Origin: Rhyacophila brunnea
Taxonomy: Eukaryota; Arthropoda; Insecta; Trichoptera; Rhyacophilidae
Length of the DNA stretch: 64,000 nucleotides
NCBI GenBank assembly: GCA_022495005.1
Contig: JAGYXB010000696.1
Span: 496,001 to 560,000 of the forward strand
Direction of reading: 5' to 3'
The notes beneath the pieces were generated by a model. The model saw nothing but the letters and a program-made list of their open reading frames with translations, was not told where the DNA came from and searched no databases. Positions 12,465 through 22,999 of the stretch are shown piece after piece (position 1 is the first letter of the stretch; each line of letters opens with the position of its first letter). Both the position numbers and the translations under genes were made by a program.

Positions 12465-13759
12465 GAGGGTGGGTCAATAAGTCCTTAGAAAAGCCGACAG
12501 GTGGCGCGACTAGTACTGTAAGCGGTTTGTTTTCATGCAGCGGCACTACCGATTCAGTATGCTGCGAAGTTTCAATCAGATTGGTCAGGTTGTTGTGTGT
12601 TTCTCATACATTTAAAAAAAAAAATGCTTGTGGAAAATGGAAAAATGGAAAATGGAGAAAATTGAGTTTAGAGCTGTTATTAAACATTTTAATATAAAGG
12701 GTTAACAGCAAAGGAAATAAAAAATGAGTTGGATTTAGTTCACGGCATATCTGCTCCTTCACTTGCAACTATTTATAACTGGTTAAATGAATTTAAACGT
12801 GGTCGTACATCAACAAAGGATGAACCACGCTCAGGACGTCCTGTAGAGGTGACTACACCAGAAATGATCAATAAAATCCACGATATGGTGTTAAGTGACC
12901 AAAGATTAAAGTTGAGTGAGATAATTGAGGTTACAGGGATCTCAAAAGGTAGCGTCATTTCTATTTTACATGACAAATTGGGCATGAAAAAAATTTCTGC
13001 AAGATGGGTGCCGCGTTTGCTCACAGTCGACAATAAACGCAATAGGGTGGTGGCCTCTAAAGCCATGTTGTCGCTCATGCAACGCAATCCGGATGAATTT
13101 TTTCGTCGCTTTGTGACTGTAGATGAAACATGGATACACCACTATACTCCCGAGACGAAAGAACAGTCAAAGCAGTGGATTGCGAAGGCGAACCATGTCC
13201 AAAGAAGGCGAAAACCGTAAAATCAGCTGGTAAGGTTATGGCTACTGTATTTTGGGATGCACGTGAAATTATTTTCGTTGACTATTTGGAAAAAGGAAAA
13301 ACAATAACAGGGGATTATTATGCATCTTTATTGGACCAGCTAAAAAACAAAATTGAAGAAAAACGGCCTCATTTAAACAGGAAAAAATCCTCTTTCATCA
13401 GGACAATGCCCGTGTTCACACATGTTTACGATCAATGGCTAAAATTGAAGAATTGAAGTTCGAATTGGTCGACCACCCACCGTATTCGCCAGATTTAGCC
13501 CCCAGTGACTTTTCCTTTTCCCAAACTTAAAAAAATGGCTAAGTGGACAACGTTTTTTTTCAAATGAAGAAGTCATCGATCGGACAAATGCTTATTTTGA
13601 GGACCTTCGAAAACTTATTTTTCTGACGGTTTAAAAAAAATTGAGAAACGTCTAACCAAGTGTATTGAGCTCCAAGGAGATTATGTTGAGAAATAAAAAA
13701 AAAAACAAAAATAAAAACTGTTTTAATGCTTTTTTCTAAGGAATTATTGACCCACCTCG
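12465..13759 (+). mobile_element. Mariner element, copy 1 (degenerate)
   Basis: A 1295 bp Tc1/mariner element with TIRs GAGGGTGGGTCAATAAGTCC at the left and CGAGGTGGGTCAATAATTCC read inward from the right, flanked by TA on both sides (12463-12464, 13760-13761). It is near-identical to the element at 47491-48792. Each TIR has lost one base relative to that copy. Confidence 0.93.
12652..13696 (+). pseudogene. Mariner transposase pseudogene, copy 1
   Basis: It encodes the remains of a transposase that in intact form cuts and pastes the element at TA sites. Recognisable parts are the N-terminal helix-turn-helix region (the SGRPVEVTTPE and ARWVPRLLTVDN segments) and the first catalytic Asp in VTVDETWIHHY. 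The HQDNARIH and PPYSPDLAPSD blocks survive only across shifted frames. Compared with copy 2 it lacks single bases near 12702, in the poly-A run near 13388, in the T run near 13510 and near 13607. It also shares with copy 2 a one-base loss near 13197, just after the QSKQWIAK motif. Not functional. Confidence 0.92.
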
Positions 13760-13828
13760 TATAATGCGGAGAATCCAAATTGCAAAATAACATTATATTG
13801 TTTCAAGATTATATTATCGCCATTTAGT

Positions 13829-14001
13829 CAGCGTTTGAAATGGAACAGTTATCCAATTTTTTGTGTGTAACTGTGTTACATTTTTTATGTGGCCAATCTA
13901 GGACAGATGGTAAAATATTTTCCACAAGACGGAGTGATAATTTTGGGGATTGTATGAACTGGAACGACGCTTCGGTGCGCTCCGGTCCATTTCAAGCCCT
14001 G
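13829..14001. mobile_element. Short hAT-type MITE, 173 bp
   Basis: The ends are CAGCGTTTGAAATGGAACAG at the left and CAGGGCTTGAAATGGACCGG read inward from the right. They are flanked by CATTTAGT (13821-13828) and CATTTATT (14002-14009), an 8 bp target duplication with one mismatch. The 8 bp duplication and CAG...TTGAAATGG ends identify a hAT superfamily MITE related to the 2 kb hAT elements at 20.6-26.7 kb. The 66-codon frame across it is incidental. Confidence 0.75.
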
Positions 14002-14434
14002 CATTTATTTCAAATGTACGATTTAATGCCCCTTTTTTAAAACACAACATATGGTATCTACATGCATAATTAATCGTGTCGACATTGAACGCCCGTCTTT
14101 AAATTTGTAAGACACAGGTTAAAATTCACATGCGATATTTATTTGTACGTTATCTCATATTTTGTAAATAGTTGATAACAATTTTTAGTATAATATTTTA
14201 AAATACCCTCACTAGGCGAAGACCGACTTATGTTTCACTTGAGAGCGAAATAGAAACTTATATTTCTTAATATGAAATGGACTGCACAATCTACATTACT
14301 GTTAAGAGGTAAGTGATGTTTTTAAATTAATTTCGATTAACCATGTCAAATAAATAAATACTTACCAGTGGCATGCGCTCCATAGATTATATAGATTCCC
14401 AGAAATAATCATAATCAATAAATGTAATAATAAT

Positions 14435-14668
14435 AATGGCTTGAAATGAACTGAAACTCGCCGAAGCGCAGCTTCGGTTCATGAAATCACCGAGATTATC
14501 GTTCCGTCTCGTGAAAAAAATAATTTGACCATCTTAGCTCTGTAGGGCATATAACAAAAAAAATACCACTTATTTTTATAAAATATACATAAAATTAGAT
14601 AAATATGTTCGTATTTTCGGAAAATTGTTGAGCGCTCTGATTCATAAAGTTGACCATTTCAAGCACTA
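14435..14668. mobile_element. Second hAT-type MITE, 234 bp, eroded ends
   Basis: The inward-facing ends read AATGGCTTGAAATGAACTG and TAGTGCTTGAAATGGTCAAC, eroded versions of the CAGGGCTTGAAATGG terminus. Flanks are ATAATAAT and ATAATGAT, an 8 bp match with one mismatch, although in low-complexity context. The right subterminal part (GGAAAATTGTTGAGCG) matches the right end of the 2 kb hAT elements (GGAAAATTGTCGAGCG), linking the families. Confidence 0.6.
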
Positions 14669-15124
14669 ATAATGATATTATGTAGGTATAGTATTTTTAC
14701 GTGTCCTAAGGATTCTAAACTTTTAATATTACGTTTATATTTTTAGAATGTAGAATTAATGCTACCATTTACATAGAACTTCATCGGCCACCAATCAATA
14801 TACAATAAATGACAAATTTTATGTTTATTAATATGTATCAAATAATAATAGCATCCCTACAAGTAAAATAAAGTATTTTGTAGGTCCCTATAATATAATA
14901 TATATAAATAACATCATAATATTCTTACGTAGATAAACCATTCATACATATTATTACCTTAGTCCGAATAATTTAATTTACGGTGCGATAGCACCGTCGG
15001 TTTGCACTACAAAGGCAATAAAACCTCAGGAACAAACATCAATCGTCAACTTTATCTACAATACAATAAAAATCCATTACACACGAACACTTTCACCAAA
15101 AAAACTCCTATCATATATTATTGA
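14669..15124. other. AT-rich filler
   Basis: Nothing recognised. The CGGTGCGATAGCACCG palindrome at 14981-14996 is isolated. Confidence 0.45.
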
Positions 15125-15650
15125 CAATCAGGAGCCCATAAGATAGCCCGAGTGTATATCCTGAGCAAGAAACCCACTGCTATTTATTATGCTCTAGTAA
15201 TCCTTTCACATCGGCGAGTCCTATTCCGTTTAGAGAGACAGCGTGTCCAGGGTATCTAATGTAACTTCTGTCCGCAATAATGTTATTTATCCACCAGAAG
15301 ATATAAATCCCTTAAACATACGAGTTACCCGTGATAAGTACACCCATACCTTACTACCTAAACTGTCGTGTAAGTATCAGGAGAGTAGGATACACACGGA
15401 GGTATTTTGCGACCAGGTCTGAGCTCTCGGATGGCTGTCCTCCATAAACTCCCGACTCTATTATCGTTTTCTGCGTTCTTATTACCTGACCGACTATATC
15501 TCTTTTGTATTTATATCTGTTCGTATCGTGTATACCTCTTTATGTTAATGTTAGCTATATGTACGTGTGTGGAGTTCCTATGCATCTACCTGCATTTACC
15601 TATCGTGATACGAACCTGTCTTTCGTGAGTGTGCGCCGACACAAGTATAA
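15125..15650. other. Unassigned balanced-composition block
   Basis: This half-kilobase differs from its surroundings in composition: C-rich words, few poly-A/T runs, and stretches such as GAGTCCTATTCCG-like and CTCGGATGGCTGTCCTCC. A 73-codon frame (15407-15628) has a leucine/tyrosine-rich, membrane-like translation but no recognised domain. It begins near TTGACAATCAGG and ends near GCCGACACAAG. A solo LTR or LINE remnant is possible, but no duplication or repeat partner was found. Confidence 0.25.
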
Positions 15651-15723
15651 TATCTACTATACTTCTCAATAATTATAAAGTTAATACGGCGTTTAATTAC
15701 AAAAACCGATATGTTTTTGTACG

Positions 15724-16007
15724 TTAAGGGCAGACGTGCTCAGCGTGGGTCAAAATGGAGTTTTTTTTCTATTTTCAAAGCATGATCCTGGACATACCTT
15801 AAACGTTGTAGATAATCTATTTATATAATTTTAAAGCCTTATTATCTTTTATATTTATTTTAAACATTTGATGACTGCATAAAGTATTTTTATTACATAA
15901 AATAGTATTCTTTAAAACCTCTCGCTCTAATGTTTTAGAATATAGTCATATTTCGGTACATGAATGTGCAGTGGTGTTAAGATTTTTTACATTTAATAAT
16001 TATTAAT
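15724..16007 (+). repeat. Dispersed repeat D, copy 1
   Basis: About 280 bp that recurs inverted at 46331-46606. Shared landmarks are TTAAGGG followed by a GACGTGCTCAGCGTGGGTC stretch, CAAAGCATGATCCTGGACAT, and GCAGTGGTGTTAAGATTTTT. No coding capacity; a non-autonomous element of unknown class. Confidence 0.75.
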
Positions 16008-16865
16008 CGCATTTATAAAACCATAAGTATAATTTATGACGAGATAATTTTAATAAAATATTCACGATAAAAAATTATATTGATAATCTCTGTGATCCCA
16101 AATTTGACAAGAATTAGGCATTTTATTATTCAAAAAATCGGCAAGATTAATACATTTGAAGATAATTCTAAAGATACTAATTATAAGATATGTCTTTGAC
16201 CATTCAAGTGTGATAAACATCTTACGAATAATGATTGCTTTATAATAATTATTGACCTAAGAATAAGGTAGTGTTTTTTTGAAATACCCCATTTCTTTTT
16301 GCATTCCCCAGTAGTTAAGCTACAATACTGCCCCCATAAGCAAAAACACAGCTAATGGGAAAAAATGAGAAATTAAAGTAAGTATGAGGTGACATACTAG
16401 ATAAAATTCTGAACATAATTGCATAAAAAAATAAACTGGAAATCATTTATTTTAATATAGAAATCATCATAATGTGTTCACTACTTTTGCAAAAATGTTA
16501 GGCTTTTCGATGCAACAAAACAGTAAATAATGATTCATAAGCAAAAACACAGCACATCTATCGATTTGCTGTGTTTTTTGCTTAAAAACGCTGGCTTACT
16601 GTTTTTTTGTTTATGATTCTAGAATTTTTACACAAACGTAATACCGCATGCAACTGGTAATAATGAGATAACCTCAAATTAATCATTCACTAACTTCATA
16701 TCGCGCTACATTTTTAATGATATTTTAATACTCAAATGTGATTAAGTTCTAAATTGGATTAGGAATTGTGAAAAAAAGATTCTCAACTTTATTTTGGAGA
16801 GTATGCAATTGGATAAACTTGATCAAAATACTGCAAAATCCAATGAAATTATAATGGCAAGTAAA

Positions 16866-16978
16866 ATGCTAATGACCAGTTAATTACATTTTAATTACCA
16901 CATTTAAATATCATGTTAATTATATCTAATGGCCAACTACTGAAAACGCGCCAGCCCATTGTTAGCACTAAATGAGTT
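16866..16978 (+). mobile_element. Small MITE family M, copy a
   Basis: Core TTAATTACCACATTTAAATA, then ATCTAATGGCCAACTAC, then AACGCGCCAG, and the right terminus GTTAGCACTAAATGAGTT. Read inward, that terminus is AACTCATTTAGTGCTAAC, matching the left end AACTCATTCACTGCTGAC best preserved in copy d, so the unit has TIRs. Nested inside the 16328-17850 element. Confidence 0.65.
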
Positions 16979-17244
16979 ATTAATTTAATCTTAATCTATC
17001 ATAAAACACATTTCTAACTATCTAGTTTTATTAAATTAATGATATTTGTACTTACGTCTCTGAACATTTGATATTTAAAAATAATGCAAACGGAAATTCC
17101 TCAATATTCCCTTTTTCCAATGCGAGCCGCATAACTGCTTCTACGTTTACATCTGTCAACTAGCTTCGATATTTGTTTTTTATGAAGTGCATTACACTGA
17201 ATAACCTTTCACAGTATACAGTAGTAGGAAAAATTGGCAATATT

Positions 17245-17356
17245 AACTCATTTAGTGCTGACACTGCGACTGGCGCGTTTGGCGCGACTGGCCATTAGAT
17301 ATAGTTAACATGATATTTAAATGTGGTAATTAAATATTAATTAACAGGTCAGCAGT
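17245..17356 (-). mobile_element. Small MITE family M, copy b (inverted)
   Basis: Inverted copy of 16866-16978: starts AACTCATTTAGTGCTGACAC, contains TGGCGCGTTTGGCGCGACTG, and ends GGTCAGCAGT. Copies a and b face each other 266 bp apart within the same larger element. The 67-73 base distance of the conserved core from each end is kept. Confidence 0.65.
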
Positions 17357-17906
17357 TTATGGATCATATATGGAAAAGAAGAAATGCATAATTCAAAAAT
17401 AAGGAAGAGTAATGCCTACAAATAGGATGGCGTTTTGGGAGTCTTCCCACCAAAACTGACGGATTTTTGTATATTTAAAAATATATATTGTCATTTCAAT
17501 ATTATTTAATGAACAAAATACCATTACAAGTATTTAATTCTTCAAAAATATCCATTACAATTTAAATTATAAGTAAAAAAACATATTTACTGTTTTTTTC
17601 CTTATGAAACTGACATTATTCCATTCAAAATCATAAATAAAAAGACAATAGTGGAGTTTTATAATCAATATTTTTGTAATTTTGCAATTTTTATGTAATG
17701 AAAATATCAATTTTTAAATAATCTATTTTAAACCGAAACATTTATTAAAATTGATTAACTTTTAATGAAGCAGCAATGAAAAACATAATAACCTCTCTTT
17801 TCTCAAAATTGACTTTTTCCCATTAGCTGTGTTTTTGCTTATGGGGGCAGAATATACGGCCGTAGCCATAAATTGACAAACTATAATTAAAGTTGGGAGT
17901 AAAATG

Positions 17907-17993
17907 ATGTTAACGCGCGTATTTGAACATGTACCGTTTAAAAAAAAAGATTTTTTTTCGGTTAGGTACATGTTTAAACACGCGCGTTAACAT
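17907..17993. repeat. 87 bp near-perfect palindrome
   Basis: Left arm 17907-17935 (ATGTTAACGCGCGT ... ACATGTACC) pairs with right arm 17965-17993 (GGTACATG ... ACGCGCGTTAACAT) with very few mismatches. The loop is made of an A run and a T run that can also pair. It resembles a tiny palindromic MITE or a hairpin-forming transcript. It lies 57 bp outside the right end of the 1.5 kb element. Confidence 0.7.
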
Positions 17994-18361
17994 GTTCTTT
18001 TCTATTCAATTTTACAAAATGATTATATAAATTATATTAAATTTTACAGGTATTTTTTTAATCCATAGCTATTTTGGTTATAACACCATTATCAAGACTA
18101 ACGACTTGTCTACGCTTAACCTTTTCTATGCCTCACGATATTACCAATAGCGAGGGTTGTGCGGCTGGTCAATGCACTCCCTAGGGATGTAGATATTTTT
18201 GGCGATCCGTTATATATTCTGTTTTTTAAATTCTATTTTATTGTTTACTTTTGTTTTTTTTTTATTATTGTTTTTTTTTGTATAAAACTATTTTTTGCGT
18301 TGTGTCTTTTCTCTACCTTGTTTTTTCTCTAACTGATTACTTGTAATTTTTATTGTAAAAT

Positions 18362-18431
18362 ATCATGTTGTGAACGTCTTGAATTAATAATTTGTTATGT
18401 ACTCAACGTGTCTTTTTTTAAATAAATTACA
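18362..18431 (+). repeat. Dispersed repeat E, copy 1 (possible LINE 3' tail)
   Basis: Shares ATGTTGTGAACGTCTT, AATTAATAAT and a final AAATAAATTA with 35866-35925. Two copies ending in an AATAAA-type signal fit the 3' end of a non-LTR retrotransposon. The upstream 18120-18360 lacks a readable frame. Confidence 0.45.
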
Positions 18432-18796
18432 GTTGTCACGGCGAGTTTATTTTTTTAGATTATGCAAATCAAACGACAGTGGCTAGTAATTTGAGTTTAA
18501 ATTCAGACGAGATTCACGGAGAAAATTCACGGCTCACAGAACGAGATAACTCTAGACGAGATAACCTCTAACGAGATAACCTAAGAATAGGCATAATATA
18601 ACCGTTTAAGTATAAAACTAATAGAATGAGACGGGGTGATCTTTTTCATTCACCTTGGGACCATTGAAGAATAATATTTACCTACTAAGAAACCGTATAG
18701 ACAACACTAATATTTTAATAACCAATATTTGTATGATAATTTGATTAAAATAATTAAAGTACATGTAATTATATTAATTTATCAGCGCAGTAGTCA

Positions 18797-19228
18797 ATGA
18801 GCACTGTGATACTCCTCGGGAATCGCAGCTATTACGGTCTCTCAATCGTTACTTATGGATATCGGGGCTCCGGAGGCATTGTCCGATACCCGCGAGACGT
18901 AAGGGCAATATTGTATCGCAACAAATGGGACAGTAGGATGCCTGCGTCCAGCCAGAACATGGGGGCCAAGAGGGGGACTCTCCCGGTCAAGACCGGCCCG
19001 TCCGGGGATATTTATAATAATTTGGGTTCTTCGTTACACGAAAGTTTCGTCGGAATTGCTTGCGTAAAGAATTGTATTAGATACGCGGTCGTCGTTATTG
19101 AAAAATACTATTTCTCGTTCCTGCCGGTAAACCTTTCTTACGACCGAAGCGTAATGGCGGGGTTTACAAAGTTTTTTGTTGGTTTTGCGCACTGGCGATC
19201 GCCCATTGGACTCCCTCTGTGTGGTTAG
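18797..19228 (+). other. 143-codon open frame in a GC-rich block, unassigned
   Basis: The longest uninterrupted forward frame not explained by a transposon. Its composition is more balanced than its surroundings. The predicted product has a central segment rich in Gly, Ser and basic residues and a hydrophobic C-terminal third. I recognise no domain. The DNA also contains a hairpin (CCGGTCAAGACCGG near 18982-18995). It may be a 5' region of a non-LTR element, a repeat, or a chance frame. No splice or promoter evidence. Confidence 0.2.
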
Positions 19229-19923
19229 AGTTATTGCCACAGGTGATCATTGCTTTCTTGCATCGTCGATATAAATTTATAGTGATTGAAGAGCTTAATA
19301 AAAAAACTTACATATATTTCACTCATACATACTACCATTGGCTTTGTTTGATATGTAATTGTTCATCACTTTCCGTCGCTATTGGTATAACGTCCAACTA
19401 CTAAGTTCAGATTTTTGAAATGGACACACAATTGATTAATAAACAGATAACTGTTTTTATAGTTATTTATTTTTTAATATCTATTTTAATATTACATGTT
19501 AGTATCACTTTATTATTTTGATAGTTTTATACCAATTGTGGACAAACACAATATACTAGGAATGATTATTCAATTAAAAGATTATTTTTGAACTACTTGA
19601 TTGAAAGATTTGATATCGACTACTCATTATATCTAATACAAGTTAAGTTTGAGTGATGATTACTTCATTATTGACTGATATCGTTAGTTATATTTTATGT
19701 CGATATATGTTAACCTTTGCTTAGGCCCTCTATGTTTTTAGTGATGACGAATTTATGCTATTTATTATTTTCCCTTATTGTTATATATAATATATAGCCA
19801 ACGAACTCTCTGAATATATTATGTTTTAGAGACATAGTATTTTAAGTTTATTTATCAGTTTACATCGTCTTCTTTGCAATCCATGGTATCCTTATTATGC
19901 GCCTCTAATAGGTACTACATATT

Positions 19924-20112
19924 CTTTTTTTTTAGAATTATTGATAACCATGTCCTTGCTTTTTCGTACAAGGTGGTTGTTAGTAATTTTGAACAATCAC
20001 AAACACCCAGGCTTTGAAAAAACCACATAAATTGTGTTGTCCTTACCGGGATCGAACCCAGAACTCTCGGGCGGAAGGCCAGCGCCTTACCCACTGCACC
20101 ACGAGAGCCTCC
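19924..20112 (-). mobile_element. SINE-A, full copy with 15 bp target duplications
   Basis: Read on the reverse strand, it begins AGGCTCTCGTGGTGCAGTGG (Pol III box A region), then GGTTCGATCCC (box B), then a body with AGCCTGGGTGTTTGTGATTG, and ends with an A-rich tail. It is flanked by TAGGTACTACATATT (19909-19923) and TAGGTACCACATATT (20113-20127), 15 bp duplications with one mismatch. This is the hallmark of target-primed retrotransposition of a tRNA-derived SINE. Related copies are at 52929-53105 and 41936-42061. Confidence 0.9.
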
Positions 20113-20202
20113 TAGGTACCACATATTAATTGTAGCAAACTTACATTTCTCTTTTTCGTCCTGCAATGTGTACGGAAAGGAAGAGCTGCTCAAATCGCCC
20201 AT

Positions 20203-20572
20203 CTATAAGGCCTATCGGGCTATCTGATCTGGTCGACACAGGGGCCTATTTTGATGGATTTCGAAAATGTGTGAGACTCGAACGTAAATATGTCTTCACT
20301 GAGATTATTCGATAGTTTTATATCAGCTTTTGTTTTAGATTGTGTTATTATTTTTGGCTGCTCTCCGTATCTTCCTTGGGCACACTTAGTTCAAAATAAG
20401 CGGTGACCTCAGTCTTGGGTAACTGCTCCTAGGATATTTTCAGTCAGAAAAAATTCTGATGCTTTACATCTAAGCGCAGTATCCCGTGATACACCCGATC
20501 AAGCTCGGGTGGGATGCGTAGCGGTTCTGATTTGGTGGCACTATTAACTTCAATGTGCAGTTTCCGCATTTG
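20203..20572 (+). repeat. Dispersed repeat C, copy 1
   Basis: Matches 42283-42573 (inverted) over its whole length and 29886-30048 over its right half. Landmarks are GGGTAACTGCTCC, GATGCTTCAC-like, TCCCGTGATAC and GGTGCGGGGCGGG-like words. It is non-coding; element class unknown, possibly a SINE or LINE tail. Confidence 0.65.
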
Positions 20573-20667
20573 AGGTGATAATTATTAACGTAGTAGATTT
20601 TTGGCTTTCCACCGTGTGTCCTTCTTTCTTTACAGCGCTCGGAATGGAGCGGAACGCCCCGGAGCGC

Positions 20668-20757
20668 CGTTCCTGTTCGTGGGATTCTTACGGATGGCGT
20701 TCCTGTTCGTTAAAACCTCGAAAATGGCGTACCGGTTCGTTAAATATCCGACGGACA
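20668..20757 (+). repeat. Three 30 bp subterminal tandem units in hAT copy A
   Basis: Units start at 20668, 20698 and 20728 with exact 30 bp period and share the core CGTTCCTGTTCGTTAAA (third unit CGTACCGGTTCGTTAAA). A related unit lies at the opposite end near 22996. Subterminal direct repeats of this kind are common hAT transposase binding sites; binding is inferred. Confidence 0.7.
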
Positions 20758-21318
20758 GCGAGTCGTCTAGTAAAATCCTCAAGCGTCATACTTAATATTA
20801 TTACGTTCCAGGTTGGATTTAAAATTTACGAAAATGAATTGATAGGTACAAAGGTACAAAAACATAAATATTTTTTTTTATTAAAAAATAATTTTACTGG
20901 TTTAGAACCACTGGATTTTCTATGACCCGTACATAATTTACTTAAGTTTTTTTGAAATAGTGATAGAGTAAGTGTAAGACAGCGTATTTGAGAAATAACC
21001 TTTTTTCAAGACAATACTTTTTTCAACGAATTTGGCCTTGAATGCACCAATAATAGACATAAATTACTCTTTTGCGTCAATGGTGATAAAACAATAAAAT
21101 TGTATACAAAGAAATGCACTGGGGTAAGTAAGATTTATTGCATTGTCGTATGGGACAATAATGTATTTTGAAAAAAAAGGTTTTTATGATTGTAAAAATG
21201 TTGGAAGCTATTTTACATTGGAATGTAGATTTACTGTATTATTAATTTATAAAACGAGACACTTACTTTTTTGCAAGTTCAAACATATTATTTTAATACA
21301 GTTAAGGTTAAGTTACAT

Positions 21319-21677
21319 CAATGACATTATTAAATGGACGACGCATTCAATACAGTAGCTAGCAAGTAAACTCGCGAATTCGCATGTTTACGAAGACGTC
21401 ACGCAATTCCATTACGCGATATCACGCATCGGGAATTTATAGCAATATGACCTTTATTGTGATGGCGTCAGAGCAGTGTTTCTAATGTCAATGTTCATTT
21501 GAGCGAACCCGTTCGAGCCGAAACTTTCGGCAGACCCAACAAAAAGCATCTGGAATTTATAGCAATATCACCTTTATTGTAATGGTGTTAGAACAGATTA
21601 TGCCATTCGCAGACCCGACAATAAAGTGGAGTGTCATTTTCTTTTCCAGATGATTCGTCCATATATTAATGTCATTG
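21319..21677. mobile_element. 359 bp MITE inserted in hAT copy A
   Basis: TIRs CAATGACATTATTAAATGGA at the left and CAATGACATTAATATATGGA read inward from the right. It is flanked by AGTTACAT on both sides (21311-21318 and 21678-21685), a perfect 8 bp duplication. The sister element 24664-26714 has a single AGTTACAT at the equivalent place. It contains an internal direct duplication with 120 bp offset (21427 and 21547, GGAATTTATAGCAATAT). Probably another hAT-type MITE. Confidence 0.92.
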
Positions 21678-22999
21678 AGTTACATGCCTAAATATAGTGA
21701 GTTAATAACGTAATAGTTATAATGCACACTGGAACTTTTAAATTTTAAATGAAACACATTCAATACATATATTATCTTTACTGCAGTGGTAGGCAATTGT
21801 TTTTTGTAATGAAACTTTAAATTTTGTATCGAGACAACCATAATTGGCCGAATTGTCCATTTATCATATTATTATGTTAGCGAAATTTACATGGGTTTGA
21901 CGCGTTCATAGTTTTTGTATTTAATAATGCAATCGAGGTCGTTCATTGGTCGTTTATCAATATTAAGTTGTATGCAGCCAATGATAATCGTTTTCATCAG
22001 AGGAAGCGACAAAATTAGACTCCTTATTTTTCCAAATTTAATAATTTTAAGTTGTGTTTTTTATCTTCTATCATATATTTTTATTGTTTTAATTTTATAT
22101 GGATATTTTTCGGGTTGAATGAACTGTGTTTTGATGGTTAAACTAATATTATAATAGATTTAATAACTTAAATCAAATAATTCCATAATTAATATAGATA
22201 CATATTCGTGAACATCGTAAAATTGTATTGTTTAAGGTACAATACGAAATAAAAATATTTAAATAAATCAATCAGAATCCAATAGGATAAATATATGAAA
22301 AATTTCCTGTATATAACAATTTCTATAACATTGGAAACCTATTAGAATAAATTATCCTACATGTCCACATGATGTAAATATTTTTTTTCTAATAATATGT
22401 ACCTACACTTCTGAGGTTGTTTAAAATGATGCATATTTAATAAATAATGCTACATTTGTAAATCTTGCATATTACATACCTTTTTAATTAATTTATTTAA
22501 AACCATGCCCTTGCTTTTTCGTATACGATGGATTTTGATTTGATTAAAAAATAGTTTACCATAATCAAAATATTTCGAATTTACGAAAAATCAGAGCTTT
22601 GAAAAAAGCGGCATGTATTTTGTTTAAACCGAAGTATCTTCACTCATATTTCTGACCACTCTTAGTTGCATATTTTTATTCAAACTACTAACGAAACCAA
22701 TGGGAAATTGTAATTAGTTTGTCTATTGTTTCGTGTATTTTAATAATGTTTCCCACTCCAATTAGATTCATATACGTTTAGTTATTTATATTTGTATAAT
22801 TATTAATGTATTTTTTAGAAAACGATTTCGTAAACTAAAATGACTCTATATTTGTATGTTACCACTAATTGTTATAGCCGATAGCGTATTGGGCGAAGAT
22901 GATGATAAAAAAGTACATCATGTAAAAGTAAAAGATATTTTTATATTACAGATATTATTATATCTAATATCACACATTTTTGGAAAATTGTCGAGCGTT

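Larger units (their letters stand above)
16328..17850. mobile_element. 1.5 kb non-autonomous DNA element with CTGCCCCCATAAGC TIRs
   Basis: The left end CTGCCCCCATAAGCAAAAAC and the inverted right end agree for about 37 bp. Both sides are followed outward by AATA, so either a 4 bp duplication or coincidence. The terminal motif AAGCAAAAACACAGC recurs inside as a hairpin (16541-16577, with GCTGTGTTTTTTGCTTA as partner) and as looser AAAACAGTAA words. It has no transposase frame and hosts two small MITEs (16866-16978 and 17245-17356). Superfamily unknown. Confidence 0.65.

Noticed and set aside
12773..13087. 104-codon reverse frames over both mariner copies (also 47802-48116)
   Set aside because: Antisense shadows of the transposase reading frame.
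20041..20110. tRNA gene on the reverse strand
   Set aside because: It is the head of SINE-A: body, A tail and 15 bp target duplications follow.
20668..20757. CRISPR array from three 30 bp repeats
   Set aside because: Units are contiguous without spacers, only three, and lie at the end of a hAT transposon in eukaryotic DNA.
21915..22118. 67-codon frame conserved in both hAT copies (also 25593-25799 reverse)
   Set aside because: Conservation follows from recent duplication of the whole element; one copy has an extra codon, and the hydrophobic translation has no transposase or other domain.
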